Shown here: positions 15,331 through 23,858 of the stretch, piece after piece
Position numbering within the stretch: the first letter of the stretch is position 1
Layout: each line of letters starts with the position of its first letter
Origin: Phytoamicus setariae
GTDB lineage: Bacteria; Pseudomonadota; Alphaproteobacteria; Rhizobiales; Rhizobiaceae
DNA length: 35,255 bases
NCBI RefSeq assembly: GCF_016722925.1
Contig: NZ_JAEQNC010000025.1
Coordinates: forward strand, 1 to 35,255
Reading direction: 5' to 3'
Translations under genes and position numbers: made by a program
The notes under the pieces: generated by a model
Told to the model about the DNA's origin: nothing
What the model saw: only the letters and a program-made list of their open reading frames with translations
The model's database searches: none

Positions 15331-16539
15331 CTAGTTGCCATTTTTCGCGTCAAGCGCCGCGAACAAATCGTCAATCAGATCTCTGGTGGCTTCGACGCCG
15401 GCCGATAGCCGGAGCAGTCCTGGATCGACATGCGAATTGGGGCCTTCGACCGCCTCGCGCCGCTCGATCAGGCTTTCCACCCCACCCAGCGATGTCGCCG
15501 GCTTCCAGATTTTTGTCCGCGTCATGATGCGCTCGGCCTCTTCGGCCCCGCCTGCGACGATAATGGAGAGCATGCCGCCAAAGCCCCCGGCCATCTGACG
15601 GGTCGCCAGAGCATGACCCGGATGCGTTGGCAGACCGGGATAAAACACGGCGTTCACCGAGGGATGATCTTTGAGAGCCTCGGCCAAAGCCATCGCCGAT
15701 TCACAAGCCCGGGCAACGCGTAGATGCAATGTGCGCATGCCGCGCATGAGCAAGGCCGCTTGGAACTGGCCGAGAATACCGCCGTGATAATCACGGTTGA
15801 ACAAGACCCGTCCCCAGAAATCATCGACGGTCGCTGTCAGCGCCGCCCCGGCCAGAACGTCGCTGTGGCCATTGAGATATTTGGTAGCAGAGTGAACGAC
15901 GATATCCGCGCCAAATGCCAGCGGCCTGGCAAGTATCGGCGTAGCAACCGTATTGTCGACGACCAATCGAGCCCCTGCCTTGTGCGCAATCTCGGCCAGA
16001 GCCGCAAGATCGTAGATCTGCCAATGGGGGTTGGACGGGGTTTCAGCCCAGACCAGACGCGTCACGCCCGGAATCACGGCTTGGCGAACCTTGTCCAGAT
16101 CGGTCATGTCGACATGGTCGAACCGAATGCCCCAATGGGTCGAAAAGCCTTTCAGCCAGGTCCTGAGGCCGTGGTACATGTCGATGGGAAACACGCAGTG
16201 ATCGCCCGGTTGGAGGGCCATGACAACCGCGGTCATGGCGGACATACCAGAACTGAACAAACGGCAGTCCGCAGCGCCCTCGAGGACCTTCAACGTCGCC
16301 TCGGGCATTTCCAGGCCGGGATAGCCGTAACGGCTATAGCTCCATCCGGTTGGCGAGTAGCCTTCGGGTGGACGCAGGAACGTCGTCGCCAGATGGATGG
16401 GAGGAACAACGGCGCCGGTGGGGTCATGCTCGTCACAGTAACCTTGGGCGAGTGTTGTATCTGCGACGTAATGCGACATTCGATTCTGAGATCCATTAGA
16501 AGGCGCTGAAGCACCTGAGGCGCTGGAGCCGATAAACAT
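15331..16539 (-). CDS. Trans-sulfuration-family PLP enzyme (cystathionine gamma-lyase/synthase-like)
   Basis: A 402-residue fold-type-I PLP enzyme of the Cys/Met metabolism family. Visible landmarks are VVPPIHLATTF, LFSSGMSAMTAVVMAL, AETPSNPHW, VVDNTVATP, and the Schiff-base lysine in HSATKYLNGHSD. Two active-site regions are unusual: the common YSRTGNPT reads YSRYGYPGLE, and the common LYGGT reads MYHGLRTW, so the substrate may differ from cystathionine or methionine. The start at 16539 has GGGAA upstream; an internal ATG (MSHYVADT, 16479) matches the family N-terminus and is an alternative. It is divergent from an Lrp gene and lies 98 bp upstream of the ABC binding-protein gene on the same strand, so enzyme and importer may share a transcript. 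Confidence 0.82.
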   Translation of the reverse strand: MFIGSSASGASAPSNGSQNRMSHYVADTTLAQGYCDEHDPTGAVVPPIHLATTFLRPPEGYSPTGWSYSRYGYPGLEMPEATLKVLEGAADCRLFSSGMSAMTAVVMALQPGDHCVFPIDMYHGLRTWLKGFSTHWGIRFDHVDMTDLDKVRQAVIPGVTRLVWAETPSNPHWQIYDLAALAEIAHKAGARLVVDNTVATPILARPLAFGADIVVHSATKYLNGHSDVLAGAALTATVDDFWGRVLFNRDYHGGILGQFQAALLMRGMRTLHLRVARACESAMALAEALKDHPSVNAVFYPGLPTHPGHALATRQMAGGFGGMLSIIVAGGAEEAERIMTRTKIWKPATSLGGVESLIERREAVEGPNSHVDPGLLRLSAGVEATRDLIDDLFAALDAKNGN

Positions 16540-16593
16540 TTCCCGACTATGCCACCAGTCCTTTCGACGGTTTTCTCTATTTCGGCGCGCGAC

Positions 16594-16612
16594 GCGGTAA
16601 ATTTATAACCGC
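16594..16612. promoter_or_regulatory. Palindromic AT-core site, candidate Lrp operator
   Basis: GCGGTAAATTTATAACCGC has inverted GCGGT/ACCGC arms around an AT-rich centre containing TAAATTTA. It lies in the 192-bp divergent gap between the PLP enzyme gene (minus) and an Lrp/AsnC gene (plus), 55 bp from the PLP start. Lrp-family proteins typically bind dyads with AT-rich centres and often control the divergent neighbour. The assignment is by position and shape only. Confidence 0.45.
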
Positions 16613-16731
16613 CAGGGTCGCTGTACGCATAAAACTGTCATTCCCAATTGACTTGGCACGCCGCGGCCGGTCTTGCTCTGGGGAGAAGTTACGTCTAGAT
16701 GGGCAATCTCGGTGGCCACATGGAGTGCTGA

Positions 16732-17214
16732 ATGTCTTCCGCAAAAGTGGTTCTGGATCGCATAGACCGCAAACTGCTGAACCTGCTTCAGCAGTCCAGC
16801 CAGGTGAGTGTCCAGCAACTGGCCGACAAGGTGGGCATTTCTCAACCCGCATGCCACCGGCGGATCCGCCGCCTGCGCGACAATGGCGTGATTATCGGTG
16901 ACGTGTCGGTCGTCAGCCGGGCGCATGCCGAGCGGAAAATGGCAATCTGGGTTGAAATCTCGCTGTCGTCACATCAGCTCAATTTGTTCAATGAGCTTTT
17001 GGACGTGCTGAGGGCTTCGCCCTATATTTCGTCGTGCGATGTCATTACCGGTGACACCGACATACTGGCCTGTGTCAACGTGACGGATATGGACGAGTTT
17101 CGGGAAGTATCGCGCGAATTCATGCGAAGATGCCCTATCATCAAGACATATCGCTCCATTACGGTCGCGCAACATATCAAGCTGCAGCCAATTCATCTCT
17201 TCGACGAGAACTGA
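16732..17214 (+). CDS. Lrp/AsnC-family transcriptional regulator (first copy)
   Basis: A 160-residue regulator starting MSSAKVVLDRIDRKLLNLL. Residues about 8-67 form the HTH (QVSVQQLADKVGISQPACHRRIRRL), followed by a RAM/AsnC effector domain with SPYISSCDVITGDTDILACVNV, the usual allosteric-site region, and a beta strand with YRSITVAQHIKLQPI. Lrp proteins assemble as dimers to octamers and sense amino acids. It is divergent from the trans-sulfuration PLP gene, the arrangement of a local amino-acid-responsive regulator. A second, distinct Lrp gene lies just downstream in the opposite orientation, with a 46-bp convergent gap. The likely effector is a sulfur amino acid or product of the neighbouring enzyme, by context only. 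Confidence 0.9.
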   Translation: MSSAKVVLDRIDRKLLNLLQQSSQVSVQQLADKVGISQPACHRRIRRLRDNGVIIGDVSVVSRAHAERKMAIWVEISLSSHQLNLFNELLDVLRASPYISSCDVITGDTDILACVNVTDMDEFREVSREFMRRCPIIKTYRSITVAQHIKLQPIHLFDEN

Positions 17215-17260
17215 TTGACCTGGATCGGCGTCCGCGACAAGAGGATTTCGCGCCTTTCTC

Positions 17261-17758
17261 CTAGCGACGATCACGCAGGCGGACAAGATACTCCAGCGGC
17301 AAGGCCGTCTTGTACTTGACCTGTTTCAGCGAAAAGCTCGAGCGTATGTTCGCGACGCCCTTGGCCTTCGAGAGGTGTTCGACGATGAAATGCTGCAGCG
17401 CCACCGTGTCCCGCACCACGACCCGCAGCAGGTAATCTGAATCGCCGGTCATCAGGTAGCACTCCATGACCTCCGGAAACCGCATCATCGTGGCCTCGAA
17501 AACCTCGAGAACCGATTCAGTCTGCCGTTCGAGCGTCACCTGGATGAACACGCTTATATTGGCCCCAAGCTGAACAGGATCGAGCAGTGCCACCCGGCGT
17601 AATATGATCCCGGCCTCCTCCAAGGCGCGCACCCGTGCCAGACATGGCGACGGCGACAATCCGACACGTGATGCCAGCTCGACATTGGTCAGACTCGCAT
17701 CCATCTGTATTTCATTCAGGATGCGGATGTCTGTGGCATCCAGTTCGAATTCACGCAT
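17261..17758 (-). CDS. Lrp/AsnC-family transcriptional regulator (second copy, MdeR-like position)
   Basis: A 165-residue regulator from ATG 17758 (MREFELDATDIRILNEI), with GGAG about 8 nt upstream; an open extension to 17815 lacks family similarity. HTH motif: LTNVELASRVGLSPSPCLARVRALEEAGII. Effector domain: FPEVMECYLMTGDSDYLLRVVV and the terminal SSFSLKQVKYKTALPL. The sequence is not a close copy of the Lrp at 16732, so the pair did not arise by recent duplication. It is divergent from the dehydrogenase operon, with 132 bp between start codons. In Pseudomonas putida an Lrp-type regulator, MdeR, is divergent from genes for methionine gamma-lyase and a 2-oxobutyrate dehydrogenase E1; the layout here is similar. 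Confidence 0.88.
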   Translation of the reverse strand: MREFELDATDIRILNEIQMDASLTNVELASRVGLSPSPCLARVRALEEAGIILRRVALLDPVQLGANISVFIQVTLERQTESVLEVFEATMMRFPEVMECYLMTGDSDYLLRVVVRDTVALQHFIVEHLSKAKGVANIRSSFSLKQVKYKTALPLEYLVRLRDRR

Positions 17759-17890
17759 AAAGCACTCCAAAAGTGAAATTTTGCGGCACACTATGCCGAT
17801 ATGGTGGGAAGCCACAACATCTAAAGCAGGAAATGCTTTTTCAATTTCGATACCTTCCAGTGCAAATTCGAAAGGGAACTGGACGGTACC
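17759..17890. promoter_or_regulatory. Divergent promoter gap: Lrp / E1 operon
   Basis: This 132-bp gap must hold promoters for the second Lrp gene and the E1-E2-E3 operon. Several A/T-rich stretches (GAAATTTTGCGG near 17773, TTTTTCAATTTCG near 17836, AAATTCGAAAGG near 17864) could form Lrp sites, but no clean dyad or clear -35/-10 pair stands out. Confidence 0.4.
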
Positions 17891-20584
17891 ATGCTCAATA
17901 AAAATTCTTCTGTGTCTTCGGGAAACGGGCAGATCGCATCCGCCGATGTCGATCCGTCGGAAACACTGGATTGGCTCGCCTCGCTGGAATCACTGCTGGC
18001 CAATTCGGGCCGCACACGCGCGGAATTCATCCTCGACGCACTCGACCGCAAGGCCAAGGATCTCGGCATCGTATCGGATACGCTTCCCTTCATTCCCTAT
18101 CGCAACACCATCGCGCTGGACAATCAGCCGCCATTTCCTGGCGATATTGCCATGGAAGAGCGCATCACCGCGATCATCCGCTGGAACGCGCTGGCCATGG
18201 TCATGCGCGCCAACAAGGCCTATGGCGAACTCGGCGGCCATATCGCAAGCTACGCCTCGGCGGCAGAAATCTTTGAAATCGGCTTCAATCATTTCTTCCA
18301 GGGCAACTCTTGCTCCGACAGCGGCGACGTCGTGTTTTTCCAGCCGCATTCTGCCCCCGGTGTCTATGCCCGCGCCTTCCTCGAAGGCCGCCTTTCGGAA
18401 GACAATCTGAAGCGTTATCGCCAGGAAATCGGCGGCAACGGGCTTTGCTCCTATCCGCATCCCTGGCTGATGCCGGACTTCTGGCAGGTTCCGACCGGCT
18501 CGATGGGGATAGGACCGCTCACGGCCGTCTATCAGGCCCGCTTCATGCGCTATCTGCGCGACCGCGATCTGGTCAAGACCGATGGCCGTCATGTCTGGGG
18601 CGTGTTCGGCGATGGCGAGATGGACGAGCCGGAATCCATTGCCGGCCTGTCGATCGCCGCACGCGAAAAGCTCGACAATCTGACCTTCGTGATCAATTGC
18701 AATCTTCAGCGTCTCGATGGTCCGGTGCGCGGCAACGGTCAGATTATCCAAGAACTCGAAGGCACGTTCCGCGGCGCTGGCTGGAATGTCATCAAGGTTC
18801 TCTGGGGATCGGAATGGGATGCGCTGTTTGCACGCGACAAGCAGCATGCGCTGCTGCGCCGTTTTGCAGCAACAGTCGACGGCAAGTACCAGACTCTCGG
18901 CGCCAAGGACGGTGCTTACAATCTCACCCATTTCTTCGAGGAGGATCCGCAAGTGCGCGCGCTGGTGGCGCATATGTCGGATCAGGACGTCGACGCCCTG
19001 AAGCGCGGCGGCCATGACTTCAAGAAACTGTTCGCCGCCTTCGAGGCCGCCAGGAACACCAAGGGCCGCCCGACCGTCATTCTTGCCAAGACCAAGAAGG
19101 GCTACGGCATGGGTGGCGCCGGCGAATCCCGTATGACCGCCCATCAGGCCAAGAAGCTCGATGTCGCAGGCTTGCTGGCATTCCGCGATCGCTTTGCCCT
19201 GCCGCTTTCCAACGAGCAGGTCGAGAATCTCGATTTCTATCGCCCGGCCGAAGACAGTGCCGAACTGAACTATCTGCGCGGTCGCCGCGAAATGCTGGGC
19301 GGCTATCTCCCGTCGCGCCGCAGAAATGCCGACGCCGTGCCGGTTCCGGCCCTTTCAGGCTACGCCGATTTTGCGCTGAATTCCGACGGCAAGGAAATGT
19401 CGACCACCATGGTGGTGGTGCGGCTGTTCTCCAACCTGTTGAAGGACAAGGCGCTCGGCCCGCGCATCGTGCCGATCGTTGCCGATGAGGCGCGCACCTT
19501 CGGCATGGCCAACCTGTTTCGCCAGGTCGGCATCTATTCGCCGGTCGGCCAGCTCTATGAGCCTGAAGATGCGGGCTCGATGCTCTACTACAAGGAATCC
19601 AGGGACGGCCAGTTGCTCGAAGAAGGCATTACCGAAGCCGGCGCGATTTCGTCGTGGGTTGCGGCCGCCACGTCCTACAGCGTGCATGGCTTGGGCATGC
19701 TGCCGTTCTACATCTATTACTCTATGTTCGGCTTCCAGCGTGTCGGCGACCTTATCTGGGCCGCTGCCGACCAGCGCGCGCGCGGCTTCCTCATCGGCGC
19801 CACCGCAGGCCGCACCACGCTTGCCGGCGAAGGCCTGCAGCATCAGGACGGCTCCAGCCACCTGATCGCCGCCACGATCCCCAATTGCCGCGCCTACGAT
19901 CCGGCCTTTGCCTACGAAATGGCTGTTATCGTCGATCACGGCGCCCGCGCCATGATGGAGGAAGGCAAGGACGAATTCTACTACATCACCGCGATGAACG
20001 AGAACTACGCCCAGCCAACCATGCCTGATGGCGTGGAGAAGGATATCGTCAAGGGCCTCTATCGCTTCGAAAAGCGTCAGCCGCACAAGACTGACGGTTG
20101 CGTGCGTCTGATCGGTTCCGGTGCGATCCTGCCACAGGTGATCGAAGCAGCCCGCATGCTGGAAGAAGACTGGGGCGTGGCGTCGGAAGTCTGGAGCGCC
20201 ACCAGCTTTGCCGAACTGGCGCGCGATGCCCAAGAGGCCGAACGCCAAAACCGCTACAACCCGCTGCAAAAGCCGGTCGAGAGCCATTTGCAGGCATGCC
20301 TTCCAGGCAAGATGCCGGTTATTGCCGCAACCGATTATGTCCGCGCCTATCCGCAACTGATCGCCTCTTACGTCGAGGCACCGTTTACCGCGCTCGGCAC
20401 CGATGGTTTTGGCCGCAGCGACACGCGCACGGCGCTCCGCGATTTCTTCGAGGTCGATCACCGGCATGTGACGGTTGCAGCCCTTGCAGCATTGGTGGCG
20501 GAAGGATCGTTGAAGCCACAAATCGTCGCCGACGCCATTGCCCGTTACGGCATCGACACGGTCGATGCTCCCTGGACGCGCTGA
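17891..20584 (+). CDS. aceE: Homodimeric 2-oxo-acid dehydrogenase E1 (AceE family; MdeB-like)
   Basis: Thiamine-diphosphate-dependent decarboxylation of a 2-oxo acid and reductive acylation of lipoyl-E2. The 897-residue length matches AceE (887 in E. coli). Motifs: ELGGHIASYASAAEIFEIGF, FFQPHSAPGVYARAFLEGRL, the ThDP/Mg motif GDGEMDEPES from residue 240 with VINCNLQRLDGPV, GRTTLAGEGLQHQDG, and LGTDGFGRSDTR. Where E. coli AceE reads FQGHISPG, this reads FQPHSAPG, a possible sign of a different 2-oxo acid. Alphaproteobacteria normally use the split PdhA/PdhB E1, so a homodimeric E1 suggests a transferred, specialised complex. With an Lrp gene divergent and a PLP lyase nearby, 2-oxobutyrate (as for P. 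putida MdeB) is a good candidate substrate; pyruvate cannot be excluded. Confidence 0.9.
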   Translation: MLNKNSSVSSGNGQIASADVDPSETLDWLASLESLLANSGRTRAEFILDALDRKAKDLGIVSDTLPFIPYRNTIALDNQPPFPGDIAMEERITAIIRWNALAMVMRANKAYGELGGHIASYASAAEIFEIGFNHFFQGNSCSDSGDVVFFQPHSAPGVYARAFLEGRLSEDNLKRYRQEIGGNGLCSYPHPWLMPDFWQVPTGSMGIGPLTAVYQARFMRYLRDRDLVKTDGRHVWGVFGDGEMDEPESIAGLSIAAREKLDNLTFVINCNLQRLDGPVRGNGQIIQELEGTFRGAGWNVIKVLWGSEWDALFARDKQHALLRRFAATVDGKYQTLGAKDGAYNLTHFFEEDPQVRALVAHMSDQDVDALKRGGHDFKKLFAAFEAARNTKGRPTVILAKTKKGYGMGGAGESRMTAHQAKKLDVAGLLAFRDRFALPLSNEQVENLDFYRPAEDSAELNYLRGRREMLGGYLPSRRRNADAVPVPALSGYADFALNSDGKEMSTTMVVVRLFSNLLKDKALGPRIVPIVADEARTFGMANLFRQVGIYSPVGQLYEPEDAGSMLYYKESRDGQLLEEGITEAGAISSWVAAATSYSVHGLGMLPFYIYYSMFGFQRVGDLIWAAADQRARGFLIGATAGRTTLAGEGLQHQDGSSHLIAATIPNCRAYDPAFAYEMAVIVDHGARAMMEEGKDEFYYITAMNENYAQPTMPDGVEKDIVKGLYRFEKRQPHKTDGCVRLIGSGAILPQVIEAARMLEEDWGVASEVWSATSFAELARDAQEAERQNRYNPLQKPVESHLQACLPGKMPVIAATDYVRAYPQLIASYVEAPFTALGTDGFGRSDTRTALRDFFEVDHRHVTVAALAALVAEGSLKPQIVADAIARYGIDTVDAPWTR

Positions 20585-20614
20585 TCCCGCCGGTTGAATT
20601 GCGAAAGAATTGAC

Positions 20615-21898
20615 ATGAGCCAGACAATGGAAATCAGACTGCCCGACATCGGCGACTATAAAGACGTGCCAATCATCGAAATTCTGGTCAAGCCCGGCGA
20701 TGTGATCGCCGTGGATGACCAGTTGATGACGGTTGAATCCGACAAAGCCACACTGGAAATCCCGTCGCCGTCCGCCGGCACGGTGAGAGAGATCCTGATC
20801 GAGATCGGCACCCGCGTCTCGCAAGGCGCGCGGCTGCTGGTAATCGAACCGACTGCAAACTCCGTCACAGCACCAGCTCAGGAAGGAGCGCCGGCAACGG
20901 CAGTGGCACCTCCGGCGGTCGTTATCGCCGAAGCACCTCAGCAAAAGGAAGCGCCGGTCGCAATGCCTGCACCTGCTATCGACATCGCCCCCTCTTCGAC
21001 TGCACACGCAACGCCGTCGGTGCGCGTTTTCGCACGCGAACTGGGTGTCGATCTGGCTGCGGTCAAGGCAACCGGTGACAAGGGTCGCATCCGTCGCGAA
21101 GACGTGACTGCCCATGTCAAGCAACGCCTGTCGTCCCCCCCATCCGGCTCCGTCGTTTCTTCAGGCATTGGCGCTGGCCTGCCCGCGTGGCCGTCGGTCG
21201 ATTTCGAGAAATACGGTCCCGTCGAACGCCAGCCTCTGTCGCGTATCCAGAAGATCTCAGGCGCAAACCTGACACGCAACTGGCTGACCATTCCCCATGT
21301 CACCAATTTCGACAAGGCCGATGTCACCGGGCTGGAAGAGTTCCGCAAGGAGCTCAACGCGGCATCGAAAGACGCCAAGTTGACCATGGTCGCCTTTCTG
21401 ATCAAGGCATCCGCCCTGGCGCTCAAAGCCTATCCCCGTTTCAATGCCTCGCTCGACGGCGAAGAACTGGTGATGAAAAACTACGTGCATATCGGCTTTG
21501 CCGCCGATACGCCGAAGGGACTGATGGTGCCGGTGATCCGCGACTGCGATCGCAAGGGTGTGCTCGAAATCGGCACTGAAATGCGCCGCCTCGCGGAAAA
21601 GGCGCGCGAAGGTGCTTTGGGTGCCGCCGATATGCAAGGCGGCTGTTTCTCAGTGTCCTCGCTTGGCGGCATTGGCGGCGCGGGCTTTACCCCGATCATC
21701 AATGCTCCCGAAGTGGCCATCCTTGGTGCTGGGCGCTCGGCGATGGAAGCCGCCTGGGATGGCGCTACCTTCCAGCCACGCCTCATCATGCCCGTTAGCC
21801 TGTCATGGGACCACCGGGTCATCGATGGTGTCGCTGCGGCTAAATTCCTGGGCCATATCGCTGCCCTTCTTGGCGATTTCCGCCGCGCGATCATCTGA
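20615..21898 (+). CDS. aceF: Dihydrolipoamide acyltransferase E2
   Basis: Moves the acyl group from E1 to CoA. From ATG 20615 the protein has 427 residues: one lipoyl domain with lysine 44 in VESDKATLEIPSP, an Ala/Pro-rich linker at about 88-132, a peripheral-subunit-binding domain at about 135-172 (RVFARELGVDLAAVKATG), and a catalytic domain ending in the active-site SLSWDHRVIDG. A single lipoyl domain is shorter than the three of E. coli AceF and resembles complexes in which E3 also carries one. A TTG at 20594 is in frame but unneeded. It follows E1 by 30 bp and is separated from E3 by 8 bp. Confidence 0.92.
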   Translation: MSQTMEIRLPDIGDYKDVPIIEILVKPGDVIAVDDQLMTVESDKATLEIPSPSAGTVREILIEIGTRVSQGARLLVIEPTANSVTAPAQEGAPATAVAPPAVVIAEAPQQKEAPVAMPAPAIDIAPSSTAHATPSVRVFARELGVDLAAVKATGDKGRIRREDVTAHVKQRLSSPPSGSVVSSGIGAGLPAWPSVDFEKYGPVERQPLSRIQKISGANLTRNWLTIPHVTNFDKADVTGLEEFRKELNAASKDAKLTMVAFLIKASALALKAYPRFNASLDGEELVMKNYVHIGFAADTPKGLMVPVIRDCDRKGVLEIGTEMRRLAEKAREGALGAADMQGGCFSVSSLGGIGGAGFTPIINAPEVAILGAGRSAMEAAWDGATFQPRLIMPVSLSWDHRVIDGVAAAKFLGHIAALLGDFRRAII

Positions 21899-21906
21899 GG
21901 CCCAGC

Positions 21907-23622
21907 ATGCGCAATATCACTGAAATCAGGGTGCCGGAACTGGGCGATTTTGCCGATGTCGGCGTCATCGAAATCCTGATCAAGCCCGGCGACGACGTCG
22001 CGCTCGAACAGTCGCTCATCGTGCTGGAATCCGACAAGGCATCGATCGACGTACCGTCACCCGTCGCCGGCCGCATCGTATCGGTCGAACTCAGCCTCGG
22101 CGGCCGGGTCTCGACCGGCGGTTTGATCGCCACCATCGAGACCGCTCAGGCGAAAGCGCCAGAGGCAACCCCGGCGCATCCAGCGCCCGCGATCGCTCCA
22201 CAGCCCGTCGCCGGCAATGTCGATTGCGATGTCTTGGTGATCGGCGGCGGTCCCGGCGGCTATTCCGCTGCATTCCGAGCGGCGGACCTTGGCCAGCGCG
22301 TCATCCTCGTCGAACGCGAGGCGACGCTTGGCGGGGTCTGCCTCAATGTCGGCTGCATTCCATCAAAGGCGCTGCTGCATATCGCCGCCGTCAAGGAAGA
22401 AGCCGAACGCCTCAGCCAGCATGGCGTCAGCTTCGGTGCGCCCAGCATCGACCTCGACAAGTTGCGCGGCTTCAAATCGGCGACCGTCGGCAAGCTCACC
22501 GACGGATTGAAGGCCATGGCAAAAATGCGCAAGGTCGACGTAGTGCGTGGCACCGCCCGCTTTGCCGATGCCACCGCAGTTCATGTCGATCTGCACGACG
22601 CCAGGACGCGCCGCATTACCTTTGCCAAGGCGATCATTGCCGCAGGCTCGGCGCGGGTTCATCTGCCGTTCCTGCCGAGGGATCCACGCATCGTCGATTC
22701 CACCGGCGCACTCGAACTGCCATTCATCCCCGAGCGCATGCTGGTGATCGGTGGCGGCATCATCGGGCTGGAAATGGCGACGGTCTACAGCGCGCTCGGC
22801 GCACGCATCGACATTGTCGAAGTGGCCGACAAGCTTCTACCCGACGTCGACCGTGACGTGGTGGCGATCTGGCGCAAGCGCAATGCGCACCGTTTCGATA
22901 ACATCCTGCTTGGCACCCGCGTGGAAAGCGTCGAGGCAACGCCGGAGGCGCTCGTGGTCAAAACCGGCGGTGAAGGCGCTGGCGAGCACTGCTACGATCT
23001 GATCCTTCAGGCCGCCGGGCGCCGCCCTGCCGCCGAAGCGCTCGATCCCGCCGCTGCTGGCCTGAACATCAACGCCCAGGGCTTCATCGAGGTAGATGCG
23101 CAAATGCGTACGACTTCGCCCACTATCTTTGCGGTCGGCGATGTCACCGGCAATCCGATGCTGGCCCACAAGGCTGTGCATCAGGCCCATGTGGCCGCGG
23201 AAGCCGCAACCGGCGCTAAAGGCTTCATGGACGCCAAGGTGGTGCCGTCGGTCGCCTATACAGACCCTGAGATTGCCTGGGTCGGGGTGACCGAGGATTC
23301 GGCAAAAGCTGCCGGCCGCACCGTGAAGGTCGCCAGGTTCCCCTGGGCCGCATCGGGACGCGCCATCGCCAACGGCGCGGATTACGGTCAGACCAAGCTT
23401 ATTTTCGATGCCGACACCCACCGGATCATCGGCGGATCAATCATCGGGCCTTCGGCCGGCGACATGATCGGGGAAATCTGCCTGGCAATCGAAATGGGGG
23501 CCGATGCCGTCGATATCGGCAAAACTATCCACCCGCATCCAACCCTCGGAGAAACCATCGGCATGGCCGCGGAAGTGGCCGAAAACACCTGCACTGACCT
23601 GCCGCCCACTTCAAAAAAGTAG
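21907..23622 (+). CDS. lpdA: Dihydrolipoamide dehydrogenase E3 with N-terminal lipoyl domain
   Basis: Re-oxidises dihydrolipoamide with FAD and NAD+. At 571 residues it is about 100 longer than plain E3 because of an N-terminal lipoyl domain (lysine 44 in VLESDKASIDVPSP) and a Pro/Ala linker at about 80-105. Next come the FAD fingerprint VIGGGPGGYSAAF near 111-123, redox cysteines 145 and 150 in GGVCLNVGCIPSKAL, the NAD fold VIGGGIIGLEMATVY, the FAD-binding FAVGDVTGNPMLAHKA, and the C-terminal HPHPTLGE with the catalytic His-Glu pair. Lipoyl-E3 fusions are typical of aceE-type operons in beta- and some gammaproteobacteria, which again suggests the operon was acquired as a block. Confidence 0.93.
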   Translation: MRNITEIRVPELGDFADVGVIEILIKPGDDVALEQSLIVLESDKASIDVPSPVAGRIVSVELSLGGRVSTGGLIATIETAQAKAPEATPAHPAPAIAPQPVAGNVDCDVLVIGGGPGGYSAAFRAADLGQRVILVEREATLGGVCLNVGCIPSKALLHIAAVKEEAERLSQHGVSFGAPSIDLDKLRGFKSATVGKLTDGLKAMAKMRKVDVVRGTARFADATAVHVDLHDARTRRITFAKAIIAAGSARVHLPFLPRDPRIVDSTGALELPFIPERMLVIGGGIIGLEMATVYSALGARIDIVEVADKLLPDVDRDVVAIWRKRNAHRFDNILLGTRVESVEATPEALVVKTGGEGAGEHCYDLILQAAGRRPAAEALDPAAAGLNINAQGFIEVDAQMRTTSPTIFAVGDVTGNPMLAHKAVHQAHVAAEAATGAKGFMDAKVVPSVAYTDPEIAWVGVTEDSAKAAGRTVKVARFPWAASGRAIANGADYGQTKLIFDADTHRIIGGSIIGPSAGDMIGEICLAIEMGADAVDIGKTIHPHPTLGETIGMAAEVAENTCTDLPPTSKK

Positions 23623-23653
23623 GACGTCTGAACGTAAAACTGGTTCAAACAAT

Positions 23654-23686
23654 GCCCAGGAGCGGTCGGTCCGGCCGCTGCTGGGC
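23654..23686. terminator. Hairpin after the dehydrogenase operon
   Basis: GCCCAGGAGCGG (23654-23665) pairs with CCGCTGCTGGGC (23675-23686) in a 12-position stem with one mismatch and a 9-nt loop, 32 bp after the E3 stop. No T-run follows. A smaller CCGCC/GGCGG hairpin at 23822-23840 lies just past the stop of the minus-strand isomerase gene. These are the only structures seen in this 236-bp convergent gap. Confidence 0.5.
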
Positions 23687-23858
23687 GACCGGCTTCGAAT
23701 GGACAACCTACAGTAAGATCACGGCTAGCCGCGTCGCTCCCTTGCCATCCATCTGCACCGCCTCCGGGCAATGGGGCATTGGAAATCTGTCGCACGCGCA
23801 GCAGCACCAGCGAGACACTTGCCGCCATGCTTTGAGGCGGATCTTCTGCCGAGACTCC

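Noticed and set aside
19355-21124. A 589-codon minus-strand open frame
   Set aside because: It is antisense to the E1 and E2 genes, rich in Arg, His, Cys and Asp runs from GC-rich codon structure, and shows no domain.
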